DNA from: Mycolicibacter engbaekii
GTDB taxonomy: Bacteria; Actinomycetota; Actinomycetes; Mycobacteriales; Mycobacteriaceae
Direction: 5' to 3'
Assembly (NCBI RefSeq): GCF_002101585.1
Contig: NZ_LQOT01000044.1
Coordinates: 44,963-108,962, forward strand
Length of the DNA stretch: 64,000 nt
The position numbers and the translations under genes were made by a program. Below the pieces are notes generated by a model that saw nothing but the letters and a program-made list of their open reading frames with translations, was not told the DNA's origin and did not search any database. This document shows positions 29,191 to 39,589 of this stretch, in pieces (position 1 is the stretch's first letter; each line of letters begins with the position of its first letter).

Positions 29191-30809
29191 GCGCCCCGTT
29201 GGAGCGGCCCGAGGACCAGCGGCGCTCATTCGCCTCGCGCACCCCGGTCAACGACAACCCCGACCGGGTCGAGTACCGGCGCGGGTTCGTCACCAAACAC
29301 CAGGTCAGCGGCTGGCGTTTCGTCATGCGCCGGATCGCCTCCGGCGTCGCCCTGCACGACACCCGGATGCTGGTGGAGCCGCTGCGCTCCCAGACCCGCG
29401 CCGTGTTGATGGGTCTGCTGGTACTGGCCACCGTGGTGGGCGGCTGCTTCGTGTTCACCCTGATCTGGCCCAACAGCGCGGCCAACGACGACCCGGTGCT
29501 GGCCGACCGCACCACCTCGGCGCTGTACGTGCGGGTCGGCGACCAGCTGCACCCGGTCCTGAACCTGACGTCGGCGCGCCTGATCGCCGGGCGACCGGTC
29601 AACCCGACCATGGTGAAAGGTGCTGCGCTGGACAAATTCGCCCGCGGCAACCTCATCGGCATTCCCGGCGCCCCCGAACGCATGGTGCCCAATAGCACCC
29701 GCGACGCCGAGTGGACGGTGTGCGACGCGGTGTCGGGTTCGACCGCCGGTGTGACGGTGATCGCCGGCCCGTTGGATCACAGCGGTTCGCGTGCCGGTGT
29801 GCTGGGCGCTGACGCAGTGGTGCTGGCCGACAACGGATCCGGCGCCTGGATGCTGTGGGACGGCAAGCGCAGCCGCATCGATCTGTCCGACCGGACCGTC
29901 ACCGCGGCACTGGGCCTCGGTGAGCGCGGCGCGGCGGTCCCCACGCCGCGCACGATCGCCACGGGCCTGTTCAACACCGTTCCGGAGGCGCCGGCCTTGG
30001 TGGCGCCGGTGATCGCCGGCGCGGGCGCCAAACCGTCCTACGACTTGCCGGCAGCCGCCCCCGTGGGCGCCGTGGTGGCCGCGCACGTGCTCGACGGCGG
30101 CTCCGAAGCCGCGTTGCGCTACTACGCGGTGCTCGAAGACGGCTTGCAGCCGATCTCGGGAGTGCTTGCGGCGGTGCTGCGTAACACCGATTCGCATGGT
30201 TTGGAGCGGCCGCCGGTGTTGGGCGCTGATGACATTGCGCGGTTGCCGGTGTCGCGGCAGTTGGATGTCGCGCGTTTCCCGGAGCGGCCGGTGCATGTGG
30301 TCGATGGTGTGTCGGCGCCGGTGACGTGCGCGCAGTGGAGCAAGCCCGCCGGCGCGAGCACCAGTTCGTTGACGTTGCTGTCGGGTTCGACGCTGCCGTT
30401 GCGCGAGGGTGTGCGCACGCTGGATCTGGTGGGTGCCGGAGTGGGCGGCACGGCCGCCCGCGTCGCCCTGACCCCCGGAACGGGGTACTTCGTCCAGAGC
30501 GTCAGCAGCGATCCCACGGCCGACGCGAAAGCCGGTCCGCTGTTCTGGATCTCCGACACCGGTGTGCGGTACGGCATCAACACCGAGGCCGGCAGCGCCG
30601 GCGGTGACGGCGACACGGTCTCTGCTCTCGGTTTGAGTGAGCCGGCGTTGGCCGTTCCGTGGTCGGTGCTGTCGCAGTTCGCCCTTGGACCTACTTTGTC
30701 GCGTGCTGATGCGTTGCTGGCTCATGACGGGTTGGCGCCGGATCCGAGTCCGGTCCGTCGTGCCACCACTGAGCTGGGTACCGCTGCTAACGGGGGAGAG
30801 ACCCGATGA
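29187..30809 (+). CDS. eccB3: ESX-3 core membrane protein EccB3
   Basis: A 540-residue component of the ESX-3 inner-membrane core complex. The cytoplasmic N-terminus (about 1-70) is followed by one transmembrane helix (about 72-93, [20 protein letters not shown]) and a large periplasmic domain with the R1-R4 repeats of the EccB fold, including a conserved cysteine pair (CDAVSG and CAQWSKP). Both ends overlap neighbouring genes by ATGA. Confidence 0.96.
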   Translation: MSAPLERPEDQRRSFASRTPVNDNPDRVEYRRGFVTKHQVSGWRFVMRRIASGVALHDTRMLVEPLRSQTRAVLMGLLVLATVVGGCFVFTLIWPNSAANDDPVLADRTTSALYVRVGDQLHPVLNLTSARLIAGRPVNPTMVKGAALDKFARGNLIGIPGAPERMVPNSTRDAEWTVCDAVSGSTAGVTVIAGPLDHSGSRAGVLGADAVVLADNGSGAWMLWDGKRSRIDLSDRTVTAALGLGERGAAVPTPRTIATGLFNTVPEAPALVAPVIAGAGAKPSYDLPAAAPVGAVVAAHVLDGGSEAALRYYAVLEDGLQPISGVLAAVLRNTDSHGLERPPVLGADDIARLPVSRQLDVARFPERPVHVVDGVSAPVTCAQWSKPAGASTSSLTLLSGSTLPLREGVRTLDLVGAGVGGTAARVALTPGTGYFVQSVSSDPTADAKAGPLFWISDTGVRYGINTEAGSAGGDGDTVSALGLSEPALAVPWSVLSQFALGPTLSRADALLAHDGLAPDPSPVRRATTELGTAANGGETR

Positions 30810-33800
30810 GTCGTTTGATTTTCGAGGCGCGTCGTCGGTTGCCGGTGCCGCCGGTGGATCGGGGTGCGATCACGGTGGAGGCGCCGCCGGAGTTGCCGCG
30901 GTTGGTGCCGGCGTCGTTTTTGCAGCGGGCGTTGCCGGTGGTGATCGTGATCTTGATCGTGGGCATGGTGATCGCCATGGTCGCGACGGGGATGCGGTTG
31001 GTGTCTCCGGTGATGTTGTTCTTCCCGTTTGCGTTGTTGGTGGCGGCGGCCGGTATTTATCGGGGCGGGGATAAGAAGACGCGCACCGTGGAGATCGATG
31101 CCGAGCGGGCCGATTATCTGCGGTATCTGTCGGTGGTCCGGGACAACATTCGCGGTGCTGCGGCTAAGCAGCGGGCGGCGGCGGAGTGGTCGCACCCCGA
31201 TCCTGCGGATTTGGTGGCGGTGCCGGGTTCGCGGCGGCAGTGGGAACGCGATCCGCACGACGAGGACTTCCTGGTGGTGCGCACCGGGCGGCATGTGGTG
31301 CCGTTGGCTGCTGCGGTGCGGGTGGCCGATATCGCCGATGAGATTGATCTGGAGCCGGTCTCGCACAGTGCGTTGCGGTCGTTGCTGGACACCCAGCGCA
31401 CGGTGCGTGATGTGCCGGTGGGGCTGGATGTGGCGAAGTTGTCGCGGGTCACGGTGCTCGGTGAGGGCGAGGATGCCGCTGATGAGGTGCGGGCGGCGTT
31501 GCGGGCGTGGGTGGCTCAGGCGGTGACGTGGCATGACCCGACGGTGTTGGGGGTGGCGCTGGCCTCACCGGAGTTGGAGTCGGCGGCGTGGTCGTGGTTG
31601 AAGTGGTTGCCGCACGCCGATATCGCCGGTCAGGTCGATGGGGTGGGCCCGGCCCGCTACCTGGCGACCAGTGCCGCGGAGTTGGTGGGGTTGTTGGCGC
31701 CGGAGTTGGCGTCGCGTCCGGCGTTCACCGGTGAGACGGAGGCGGGCCGGCATCTGTTGGTGATTGTTGATGACCCGGATTTCGATGTGGCGGGTTCGGT
31801 GTTGGGGGCCGCGCGGGCCGGGGTGACGGTGGTGCAGCGGGTGGCGGCGGCGCCGCATCGCGAGCAGTACGCCGACCCCGAACGCCCGATCCTGCGGGTG
31901 ACCGCCGGTGGGGTGGCGTTGGATCGTTGGCAGGGCGGGGCCGGCTGGGTGCGTTATGTCGATGCCGCGGATTCCTTGGGCGCTGATGAGGCTGCGCATG
32001 TGGCGCGGCGGTTGTCGCGCTGGGATTCCAACCCGACCCATGCGGGGTTGCGGTCGGCGGGCACCCGTGGGGCCACGTTCACCACGTTGTTGGGGATCGC
32101 TGATGCGTCGCGGTTGGATGTGCCGGCGTTGTGGGCGCCGCGCAGCCGCGAGGAGGAGTTGCGGGTCCCGATCGGGGTGACCGCGACCGGTGAACCCCTG
32201 TTTTTCGATCTCAAGGATGAGGCCGAGGGCGGGATGGGCCCGCACGGGTTGATGATCGGCATGACCGGCTCGGGCAAGTCGCAGACGTTGATGTCGATCC
32301 TGTTGTCGTTGTTGACCACGCATTCGGCCGATCGGCTGATCGTGATCTACGCCGACTTCAAGGGCGAAGCCGGCGCGGACATCTTCCGGCATTTCCCGCA
32401 GGTCGTGGCCGTCATCTCGAACATGGCCGAGAAGAAGTCGTTGGCCGATCGCTTCGCCGACACGTTGCGTGGTGAGGTGGCGCGGCGGGAGTTGTTGTTG
32501 CGTGAGGCCGGTCGCCGGGTGCAGGGCAGTGCGTTTAACTCCGTGACCGAGTATGAGGCGGCGATCGCCGCCGGTCATGATCTGGCGCCGATCCCGACGT
32601 TGTTCATCGTGGCCGATGAGTTCACGCTGATGCTGGCCGATCATCCGGAGTATGCGGAGTTGTTCGACTATGTGGCCCGCAAGGGCCGGTCGTTCCGCAT
32701 CCATATCCTGTTCGCCTCGCAGACATTGGATGTCGGCAAGATCAAGGACATCGACAAGAACACCTCGTACCGGATCGGGTTGAAGGTCGCGAGCCCGAGT
32801 GTGTCGCGGCAGATCATCGGCGTCGAGGACGCCTACCACATCGAATCGGGTAAAGAGCACAAGGGCGAGGGCTTTTTGGTGCCCGCTCCGGGGGCGGCGC
32901 CGATCAAGTTCCGCTCCACCTATGTCGACGGGATCTATGACCCGCCACGGGCGGCGCGGTCGGTGGTGATGCATGCCCTGCCCGAACCGAAACTGTTCAC
33001 TGCGGCCGCGGTGGACTCCGGTGCGGAGACGGTGGTGGTCGGTGAGGTCGAGGAGGAGGTGCTGGGTCCGCCCCGCAAGCTGATCGCCACCATCGGGGAT
33101 CAGTTGGCGCAGTACGGGCCGCAGGCTCCGGCGTTGTGGTTGCCGCCGCTGGATGAGCCGATTCCGTTGGCGGCGACGTTGGCCGCCGCGGGGATCGGGG
33201 CGCGGCAGCTGCGCTGGCCGCTGGGTGAGATCGACAAGCCGTTCGACATGCGGCGCGACCCCCTGGTCTTCGATGCCCGCTCCGCCTCGGGCAACCTGCT
33301 GATCCACGGTGGCCCGAAGTCGGGCAAGACCACGGCGTTGCAGACGTTCATCTTGTCGGCCGCGCAGCTGCATTCGCCGCGGGAAGTCAGTTTCTATGTC
33401 CTCGATTACGGCGGCGGGCAGCTGCGGGCCTTGCAGGATCTGGCCCATGTGGGCAGTGTGGCCTCAGGGTTGGAGCCCGAGCGGATCCGGCGGACCTTCG
33501 GTGAACTCGAGCAACTGTTGGCTGCCCGTCAGCAGCGGGAGGCGTTCCGCGACGGCAGTGTCGGGGCGTTCAACGATGGTTACGGTGAAGTGTTTTTGGT
33601 CATCGACAACCTGTATGCGTTCAGCCGCGACAACACCGATGCGTTCAACACCCGCAACCCGTTGCTGGCCAAGGTGACCGAGCTGGTCAACGTCGGTTTG
33701 GCCTACGGCATCCATGTGATCGTCACGACCCCCAGCTGGCTGGAGGTGCCGTTGGCGATGCGTGACGGGCTGGGGTTGCGTCTGGAACTCAAACTCCACG

Positions 33801-34768
33801 ACGCCCGCGACAGCAATGTGCGGGTGGCTGGGGCGTTGACCCGGCCCGCGGAGGCGGTGCCGGCCAACCAGCCCGGCCGGGGTCTGACCATGGCTGCCGA
33901 GCATTTCTTGATCGCCCTACCGGATCTGGGTCAGATCGCGGCGATCAACGCCGGCTATCCCGGGCTGGCCGCACCCCCGGTGCGGCTGCTGCCGACCAAC
34001 CTGGCTCCCGAGGAGGTCGGGCCGCTGTATCCGGCACCGGAACGCATCGTCATCGGGGTCCGCGAAGAGGACCTGGCCCCGGTGCAGGTCGACTTCACCG
34101 CCAACCCGTTGCTGCTGGTGCTCGGGGATGCCAAGTCGGGCAAGACCACTTTGTTGCGGCACATCATCCGCACGGTGCGGGAGCATTCCAGTGCCGAGCA
34201 GGTGGCGTTCACCGTGCTCGACCGGCGCCTGCATCTGGTCGATGAACCGTTGTTCGACGACAACGAATACACCGCCAACATCGACCGGATCATCCCGGCG
34301 ATGCTGGGCCTGTCCGCGCTGATCGGTTCGCGGCGGCCCCCGGCGGGGTTGTCGGCGGCGGATCTGGCGGCCTGGAGCTATGAGGGGCACACCCATTACC
34401 TGCTCATCGATGATGTCGACGCGATCCCCGACACCCCGGCGTTGACCGGGCCCTATGCCGGGCAGCGTCCCTGGACCACCCTGATCGAACTGCTGTCTCA
34501 GGCCGGGGATCTGGGACTGCGTGTCATCGTCACCGGCCGGGCCACCGGCTCGGGTCACGCCCTGATGACCAACCCGTTGCTGCGCCGCCTCAACGACCTG
34601 CAAGCCACCACACTGATGCTGTCGGGCAACCCCGCCGACAGCGGCAAGATCCGAGGCCAACGCTTCGCACGCCTGCCCGCAGGCCGCGCAATCCTGCTCA
34701 GCGACAACGACGAACCCACCTACCTACAACTCGTCAACCCCACGTTCACCGAAAGCCTCACCAACTGA
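30806..34768 (+). CDS. eccC3: ESX-3 FtsK/SpoIIIE-type ATPase EccC3
   Basis: A 1,320-residue single-chain motor of ESX-3. Two transmembrane helices lie at about 40-85, followed by a DUF stalk domain. Three FtsK/SpoIIIE ATPase domains follow, with P-loops GMTGSGKS near 487, GGPKSGKT near 833 and LGDAKSGKT near 1107. The first domain has Walker [13 protein letters not shown] near 605. The third domain is expected to bind the Esx C-terminal signal. In ESX-1 this protein is split in two genes; here, as in other ESX-3 loci, it is one. GC and codon use shift part-way (many GTTG-ending codons), seen also in eccB3. Confidence 0.97.
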   Translation: MSRLIFEARRRLPVPPVDRGAITVEAPPELPRLVPASFLQRALPVVIVILIVGMVIAMVATGMRLVSPVMLFFPFALLVAAAGIYRGGDKKTRTVEIDAERADYLRYLSVVRDNIRGAAAKQRAAAEWSHPDPADLVAVPGSRRQWERDPHDEDFLVVRTGRHVVPLAAAVRVADIADEIDLEPVSHSALRSLLDTQRTVRDVPVGLDVAKLSRVTVLGEGEDAADEVRAALRAWVAQAVTWHDPTVLGVALASPELESAAWSWLKWLPHADIAGQVDGVGPARYLATSAAELVGLLAPELASRPAFTGETEAGRHLLVIVDDPDFDVAGSVLGAARAGVTVVQRVAAAPHREQYADPERPILRVTAGGVALDRWQGGAGWVRYVDAADSLGADEAAHVARRLSRWDSNPTHAGLRSAGTRGATFTTLLGIADASRLDVPALWAPRSREEELRVPIGVTATGEPLFFDLKDEAEGGMGPHGLMIGMTGSGKSQTLMSILLSLLTTHSADRLIVIYADFKGEAGADIFRHFPQVVAVISNMAEKKSLADRFADTLRGEVARRELLLREAGRRVQGSAFNSVTEYEAAIAAGHDLAPIPTLFIVADEFTLMLADHPEYAELFDYVARKGRSFRIHILFASQTLDVGKIKDIDKNTSYRIGLKVASPSVSRQIIGVEDAYHIESGKEHKGEGFLVPAPGAAPIKFRSTYVDGIYDPPRAARSVVMHALPEPKLFTAAAVDSGAETVVVGEVEEEVLGPPRKLIATIGDQLAQYGPQAPALWLPPLDEPIPLAATLAAAGIGARQLRWPLGEIDKPFDMRRDPLVFDARSASGNLLIHGGPKSGKTTALQTFILSAAQLHSPREVSFYVLDYGGGQLRALQDLAHVGSVASGLEPERIRRTFGELEQLLAARQQREAFRDGSVGAFNDGYGEVFLVIDNLYAFSRDNTDAFNTRNPLLAKVTELVNVGLAYGIHVIVTTPSWLEVPLAMRDGLGLRLELKLHDARDSNVRVAGALTRPAEAVPANQPGRGLTMAAEHFLIALPDLGQIAAINAGYPGLAAPPVRLLPTNLAPEEVGPLYPAPERIVIGVREEDLAPVQVDFTANPLLLVLGDAKSGKTTLLRHIIRTVREHSSAEQVAFTVLDRRLHLVDEPLFDDNEYTANIDRIIPAMLGLSALIGSRRPPAGLSAADLAAWSYEGHTHYLLIDDVDAIPDTPALTGPYAGQRPWTTLIELLSQAGDLGLRVIVTGRATGSGHALMTNPLLRRLNDLQATTLMLSGNPADSGKIRGQRFARLPAGRAILLSDNDEPTYLQLVNPTFTESLTN

Positions 34769-34795
34769 CACGAAAGTGCGGAAGGAGTAACTGTC

Positions 34796-35107
34796 ATGAC
34801 GCTCAACGTGGTTCCCGAAGGTCTCGCCGCAGCCAGCGCAGCGGTTGAAGCGCTGACCGCCCGCCTGGCGGCCGCGCAGGCCAGCGCCGCCCCCCTGATC
34901 ACCGCGGTGGTGCCGCCGGCGGCCGACCCGGTGTCGCTGCAGACCGCGGCCGGTTTCAGCGCCCAGGGCAGCGAGCACGCCGCAGTGGGCGCTCAGGGCG
35001 CCGCCGAATTGGGCCGCGCCGGTATCGCTGTCGGTGAGTCCGGTGTCAACTACGCCGCCGGTGATGCCGCGGGCGCGTCGACGTACTTCTTGGGCGCGCG
35101 GGGCTGA
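34796..35107 (+). CDS. PE5: PE family protein (PE5-like)
   Basis: A 103-residue PE protein of ESX-3. The N-terminal helical-hairpin PE domain covers most of the length ([31 protein letters not shown]). It pairs with the following PPE protein and carries the ESX export signal near the C-terminus. GGAAGGAG at 34781-34788 is a strong ribosome binding site. Its stop shares a base with the PPE start (TGATG). In M. tuberculosis PE5-PPE4 are exported by ESX-3 and needed for mycobactin-mediated iron use. Confidence 0.93.
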   Translation: MTLNVVPEGLAAASAAVEALTARLAAAQASAAPLITAVVPPAADPVSLQTAAGFSAQGSEHAAVGAQGAAELGRAGIAVGESGVNYAAGDAAGASTYFLGARG

Positions 35108-36555
35108 TGGCCCTCGCCCCGGTCTGGATCGCCTCCCCGCCGGAGGTGCATTCAGCATTGCTGAGCAGCGGCCCCGGTGCGGGTCCGCTGTTGTCGGCTG
35201 CCGGGGTGTGGAATGCGCTGAGCGTCGAATACGCCTCGGCGGCAGACGAACTCACCGCGCTGCTGGGTACGGTGCAGGCCGGTGCGTGGCAAGGTCCCAG
35301 TGCCGAGCAGTATCTGGCGGCGCACGTGCCCTATCTGGCATGGCTGACTCAGGCCAGCGCGGACAGCGCCGGGGTAGCCGCCCAGCACGAGGTGGCCGCA
35401 GCGGCCTACACCAGCGCGCTGGCCACGATGCCGACCCTGCCCGAGCTGGCCGCCAACCGCATGACGCACGGGGTGTTGGTCGCCACCAACTTCTTCGGGA
35501 TCAACACCATCCCGATCGCACTCAACGAAGCCGACTACGCCCGGATGTGGATCCAGGCGGCGACCACGATGGGCACCTACCATGCGGTCTCCGGTGCGGC
35601 ACTGGCCTCGGCGCCGCGACCGGTGCAGGCGCCACCGGTGCTGAAAGCGGACTCCGCTGCGCCCGCGGCGGACTCCCCGCCCGCCAGCGGGGATTTCTTC
35701 ACCGATCTGTGGAACCAGCTGGTTCGGCTGTTCGAGGACCCGATCGGGACAATCCAGGCGATTCTGGCCAACCCCTCCGCCTGGCTCCCACTGCTGTTTG
35801 TCGTTGGCTACCAAGCGATCTTCCAGCCCGTCGGCTGGACAACGTGGTCGCTGGTCTTCGCCAGCCCCGCCCTGCTGGCGATCATTCTCGGGGCGGCGCT
35901 GAACCTGCTGGCCGACGGAGAGATGTTTGCCCCCGTGGCCGTCGCCGCGCCGGTGCCGGCGGGCGTGGCCCCGGCGGCCGACCGCATCGCCGTGGTCGCG
36001 GGCTTCGGCCCCAGCGTTGCCACCCCCGGTGCGGCGGGTGTTCCCGGACCGCCGGCCCCGTCGGCGCCGACCGCACCCGCGCCCGCTGCCGGAACGACGG
36101 CCTTCGGATACCTGGTGGCCGGGGCGCATCCGGGCAGCGGAGTGGGCCCCACCCTGACCGGCCGGGACAAGGCGCAGGCACCGGCCTCGCGGGTGCCCGC
36201 GCCGGCGGCCGCCGTAGGCGTGTCGGCCAGGGAAAAGGCACGTGCACGACGGCGCCGCCGCGCGGTGATGCGGGACCACGCCGACGAATTCATGGACCTC
36301 GACGCCGGGGCGGCCGCGGATGCCGCGCCCCCGCAGGCAGCCCATTCGGCCGCGGCCGGCTCGGACCGCGGAACCGGGGCGCTCGGATTCACCGGAACCG
36401 TGGGCCCGCAGGCCGCTGCGACCGCGGCAGGGCTGGCCACGCTGGGCGACGGTTTCGGGGGCGGTCCCAATATGCCGATGTTGCCCGATAGCTGGGGCGA
36501 GCAGGACTTTGCCGACTCCACAGGGGAGCCGGAACCCGAACCGAAGAAGAAGTAG
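35107..36555 (+). CDS. PPE4: PPE family protein (PPE4-like)
   Basis: A 482-residue PPE protein. The PPE domain occupies about 1-175 with PVWIASPPEVHSALL at the start, the WQG turn in AGAWQGPSAEQYL, and the EspG-binding hydrophobic tip near 120-130. The C-terminal region has hydrophobic segments near 220-265 and then an Ala/Pro-rich linker with a basic ARRRRRAVMRDH-like stretch. It pairs with the upstream PE protein and is expected to be piloted by EspG3. Confidence 0.93.
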   Translation: MALAPVWIASPPEVHSALLSSGPGAGPLLSAAGVWNALSVEYASAADELTALLGTVQAGAWQGPSAEQYLAAHVPYLAWLTQASADSAGVAAQHEVAAAAYTSALATMPTLPELAANRMTHGVLVATNFFGINTIPIALNEADYARMWIQAATTMGTYHAVSGAALASAPRPVQAPPVLKADSAAPAADSPPASGDFFTDLWNQLVRLFEDPIGTIQAILANPSAWLPLLFVVGYQAIFQPVGWTTWSLVFASPALLAIILGAALNLLADGEMFAPVAVAAPVPAGVAPAADRIAVVAGFGPSVATPGAAGVPGPPAPSAPTAPAPAAGTTAFGYLVAGAHPGSGVGPTLTGRDKAQAPASRVPAPAAAVGVSAREKARARRRRRAVMRDHADEFMDLDAGAAADAAPPQAAHSAAAGSDRGTGALGFTGTVGPQAAATAAGLATLGDGFGGGPNMPMLPDSWGEQDFADSTGEPEPEPKKK

Positions 36556-36571
36556 AGAAAGGGGTGTGGAG

Positions 36572-36865
36572 ATGAGTCTGTTGGATGCGCATATTCCGCA
36601 GTTGGTTGCCTCGGAGTCGGCGTTCGGCGCCAAGGCGGCGTTGATGCGGTCGACGATGGCGCAGGCGGAGCAGGCGGCGATGTCGGCGCAGGCGTTTCAC
36701 GTCGGTGAGGCGGCGGCGGCGTTTCAGGGGTCGCATGCGCGGTTTGTGGCGATGGCGGCGCGGGTGAATGCGTTGCTGGACATGGCGCAGGTCAATCTGG
36801 CGGATGCCGGTTCGACGTATGTGGCGGCCGATGCGGCTGCGGCCTCGGGTTACACCGGGGTTTAG
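36572..36865 (+). CDS. esxG: WXG100 protein EsxG (ESX-3 operon copy)
   Basis: A 97-residue ESX-3 substrate at its conserved operon position, 16 nt after the PPE4 stop, preceded by GGGGTGTGGAG. The protein is identical to the copy at 25497-25790. It forms a heterodimer with EsxH. Confidence 0.97.
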   Translation: MSLLDAHIPQLVASESAFGAKAALMRSTMAQAEQAAMSAQAFHVGEAAAAFQGSHARFVAMAARVNALLDMAQVNLADAGSTYVAADAAAASGYTGV

Positions 36866-36898
36866 GGCTATCGGGGCCAGAGACAGGAGAACAGTCTG

Positions 36899-37186
36899 AT
36901 GTCGCAGATTATGTACAACTACCCGGCGATGCTGGCGCATGCCGCGGAGATGAACACCTACGCCGGGACGTTGCAGGCCGTGGGTGCCGATATCGCCAGT
37001 GAGCAGGCGGCGTTGTCGGCGGCGTGGCACGGCGATACGTCGATGACGTATCAGGCGTGGCAGGCGCAGTGGAATCAGGCGATGGAGGAGTTGGTGCTGG
37101 CCTATCGGGCGATGGCCACCACGCACGAGACCAACACCTTGATGATGAACGCGCGCGACACCGCCGAAGCCGCCAAGTGGGGCTGA
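36899..37186 (+). CDS. esxH: WXG100 protein EsxH (ESX-3 operon copy)
   Basis: A 95-residue partner of EsxG, identical to the copy at 25824-26111, with WHG at the turn, H14, H76 and E77 retained and Arg at position 70. With EsxG it forms the secreted heterodimer that in M. tuberculosis binds zinc and interferes with host ESCRT. The binding site for ribosomes is ACAGGAGAA, as in the other copy. Confidence 0.97.
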   Translation: MSQIMYNYPAMLAHAAEMNTYAGTLQAVGADIASEQAALSAAWHGDTSMTYQAWQAQWNQAMEELVLAYRAMATTHETNTLMMNARDTAEAAKWG

Positions 37187-37219
37187 CGTCCATGATCTGC
37201 TCGGCGAGGGAAAGCAGCG

Positions 37220-38092
37220 ATGGGTACTGAGCCCAACGCCGCCGAACTGACCGTCGAGCAAGCCTGGTACATCGCGGAAACCGTGGGTGCCGGGTCCTTC
37301 CCGTGGGTCTTGGCGATCACCATGCCCTACACCGATGCCGGGGAGCGCGGCGCGTTCATGGCGCGCCAGCGCGACGAACTGACCCGGATGGGAGTCGTCT
37401 CGCCGGACGGCACGGTCAACCCGGCCGTGGCCGAATGGATCCGAGTGGTGTGTTTCCCCGACCGGTGGCTGGACTTGCGCTACGTGAGTTCAGCCGCCGG
37501 CGGGACCCCGGAGATGCTGCGGGGCATCGTCGCGCGCCGCGATCAGCCCGGCAAGCCCGGCCGCACGGTGGTGGCACTGCGCAATGCGCAACTGGTCACC
37601 TTCACCGTGATGGACATCAACGACCCCCGCCTGCTGGTCCCGGTGCTCGGCGCGGGACTGCGCCAGCGCCCGCCCGCCCGTTTCGACGAGTTCACGCTGC
37701 CCGCCCGGGCCGGCGTGCGTGCCGACGAGCGCCTGCGCGCCGGTGCACCACTCGCGGAAGTGCTTGACTACCTAGGCATTCCCGCCTCGGCGAGGCCGAT
37801 CGTCGAGTCGGTGTTCACCGGCTCGCGCAGCTATGTCGAGGTGGTGGCCGGATGCGCGCGCGACGGTCGGCACACCACCACCGAAGTCGGGCTGAGCCTG
37901 GTCGACTCCGACGCCGGCCGCATCCTGGTCACCCCGTCACAGGCGTTCGACGGCGAATGGGTCTCGACCTTCCGCCCCGGAACCGACTTTGCGACCGCCG
38001 TCGCGATCGAGCAGTTGACCGCCACCCTGCCCGAAGGCAGCTGGTTCCCCGGCCGGCGCCTGACCCGAGATTTCACCCCCCAGCTGTCCTAG
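37220..38092 (+). CDS. espG3: ESX-3 secretion chaperone EspG3
   Basis: A 290-residue cytosolic chaperone that binds the hydrophobic tip of ESX-3 PPE proteins and keeps PE-PPE pairs soluble and system-specific. It begins [32 protein letters not shown] and shows the alternating strands of the EspG fold ([34 protein letters not shown]). Length fits the family (about 280-300). Confidence 0.94.
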   Translation: MGTEPNAAELTVEQAWYIAETVGAGSFPWVLAITMPYTDAGERGAFMARQRDELTRMGVVSPDGTVNPAVAEWIRVVCFPDRWLDLRYVSSAAGGTPEMLRGIVARRDQPGKPGRTVVALRNAQLVTFTVMDINDPRLLVPVLGAGLRQRPPARFDEFTLPARAGVRADERLRAGAPLAEVLDYLGIPASARPIVESVFTGSRSYVEVVAGCARDGRHTTTEVGLSLVDSDAGRILVTPSQAFDGEWVSTFRPGTDFATAVAIEQLTATLPEGSWFPGRRLTRDFTPQLS

Positions 38093-38155
38093 ACAGCGCA
38101 AACATCCCCAACAGCGAACACAACGACCTCGTAGAGAACAGAACAGGGAACACCA

Positions 38156-39589
38156 ATGACCGAAGCCCCGGTGCTGACCAGCGCCGCCATGCCGATTGTC
38201 CGCATCGCGGTGCTGGCCGACAGTCGGTTGACCGAGATCGCCGTGCCCGCGGAGCTGCCGCTGCGTGAGATCCTCCCGGCGGTGCAACGCCTGGTGGCCC
38301 CGGCCGCCGGCGACGACACCGAACCCGGGGACGGTGCCACGACCCGGCTGAGCCTGGCGCCCGTCGGCGGCGCGCCGTTCAGCCTGGACGCCAGCCTGGA
38401 CACCGTCGGAGTCGTCGACGGCGACCTGCTGGCGCTGCGGCCGGTACCGGCGGGCCCGGCGGCCCCCGGCATTGTCGAGGACATCGCCGATGCGGCCGTG
38501 ATCTTCTCGGAGTCGCGGCGCAAACCCTGGGGAGCCAAGCACATTCAGCGTGCTGCGCTGGCCGCCGGAGCGGGCTTGGTGCTCGCCGCCACCGGGCTGG
38601 CCACCGCGCACAGTGCGGTCACCGGCGAACCGGCCGGTCTGTTCGCGACCGGGGCCATCGCCTTGCTCACGGTGCTCGCCGCGCTGCTGTGCCGCACCCG
38701 GTCGGCCGAAGCCGCCCTGACCCTGTCGATCGCGGCGCTGGTACCGCTCGCCGCGGCGGGCACCCTGGCCGTGCCGGGCCTGTTCAGCCCCGCCCACGTG
38801 GTGCTGGGCGCGGCCGCGGTCAGCGCCTGGTCGCTGATCTGCCTGATCCTGCCCCCGGGCGGCCGCGGTGAGCGCGGGATCGCGTTCTTCACCGCGGCGG
38901 TGGTCGTCGGTGTCGGCGTGCTGGCCACGGCTGCGATCAAGACGTTCTGGGAGCTGCCGCCCGTCAGCCTCGGATGCGGATTGATCACCGCGTCGCTGCT
39001 GTTGACCGTTGCCGCGCCGCAGGTTTCGGCGTTGTGGGCACGTCTGCCGTTGCCGGTGATCCCGGCGCCGGGTGACCCCACCCCGTCGGCGCTGCCGGAG
39101 AGCGTGCTTGCCGACCTGCCGCGCCGGGTCCGGGTCACCGATGCCCACCAGACCGGCTTCATCGCCGGCTCGGTCCTGCTCGCGGTGCTCGGCTCGATTG
39201 CCATCGCGTATGCGCCCGAAGGGCTTTCGGGCTGGGCTTGGTACGTGGTCGCGGGTATCGCGGTTGCCTCGGTGCTGCGGGCCCGGGTGTGGGACTCGGC
39301 GTGGTGCAAGGCGTGGCTGCTGGCCGAGCCGCACCTGACGGCGATCGCGCTGCTGGCCGTGTACGCGGCCACCGGCCGCTACTCGGCCGCCCTGGGCGCG
39401 GTGCTGGTGCTGGCCGCCCTCGCGGCGGTGTGGGCGGTGGTCGCGCTGAGCCCGACCGTCGCCTCGCCGGAGAGCTACTCGCTGCCGGTGCGGCGCCTGG
39501 TGGGCTTTGCGGCCTCCGGTGTCGACGCCACCCTGATCCCCGTCATGGCCTACCTGGTGGGCATCTTCGCCTGGGTTCTGTCTCGATGA
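38156..39589 (+). CDS. eccD3: ESX-3 membrane channel component EccD3
   Basis: A 477-residue protein with an N-terminal ubiquitin-like domain (about 12-100, VRIAVLADSRLTEIAVPAELPL) followed by about eleven transmembrane helices from residue 135 to the C-terminus. It forms the membrane pore-like scaffold of the ESX-3 core complex. The stop overlaps mycP3 by ATGA. Confidence 0.96.
   Translation: MTEAPVLTSAAMPIVRIAVLADSRLTEIAVPAELPLREILPAVQRLVAPAAGDDTEPGDGATTRLSLAPVGGAPFSLDASLDTVGVVDGDLLALRPVPAGPAAPGIVEDIADAAVIFSESRRKPWGAKHIQRAALAAGAGLVLAATGLATAHSAVTGEPAGLFATGAIALLTVLAALLCRTRSAEAALTLSIAALVPLAAAGTLAVPGLFSPAHVVLGAAAVSAWSLICLILPPGGRGERGIAFFTAAVVVGVGVLATAAIKTFWELPPVSLGCGLITASLLLTVAAPQVSALWARLPLPVIPAPGDPTPSALPESVLADLPRRVRVTDAHQTGFIAGSVLLAVLGSIAIAYAPEGLSGWAWYVVAGIAVASVLRARVWDSAWCKAWLLAEPHLTAIALLAVYAATGRYSAALGAVLVLAALAAVWAVVALSPTVASPESYSLPVRRLVGFAASGVDATLIPVMAYLVGIFAWVLSR

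Larger units (their letters stand above)
36560..37188 (+). repeat. esxGH duplication, ESX-3 copy
   Basis: The downstream copy of the 629-bp repeat described at 25485-26113, at the ancestral position between PPE4 and espG3. Confidence 0.95.

Noticed and set aside
31565..33448. A 627-codon open frame antisense to eccC3.
   Set aside because: Same effect of codon bias; composition is rich in Arg, Gln and His without motifs.
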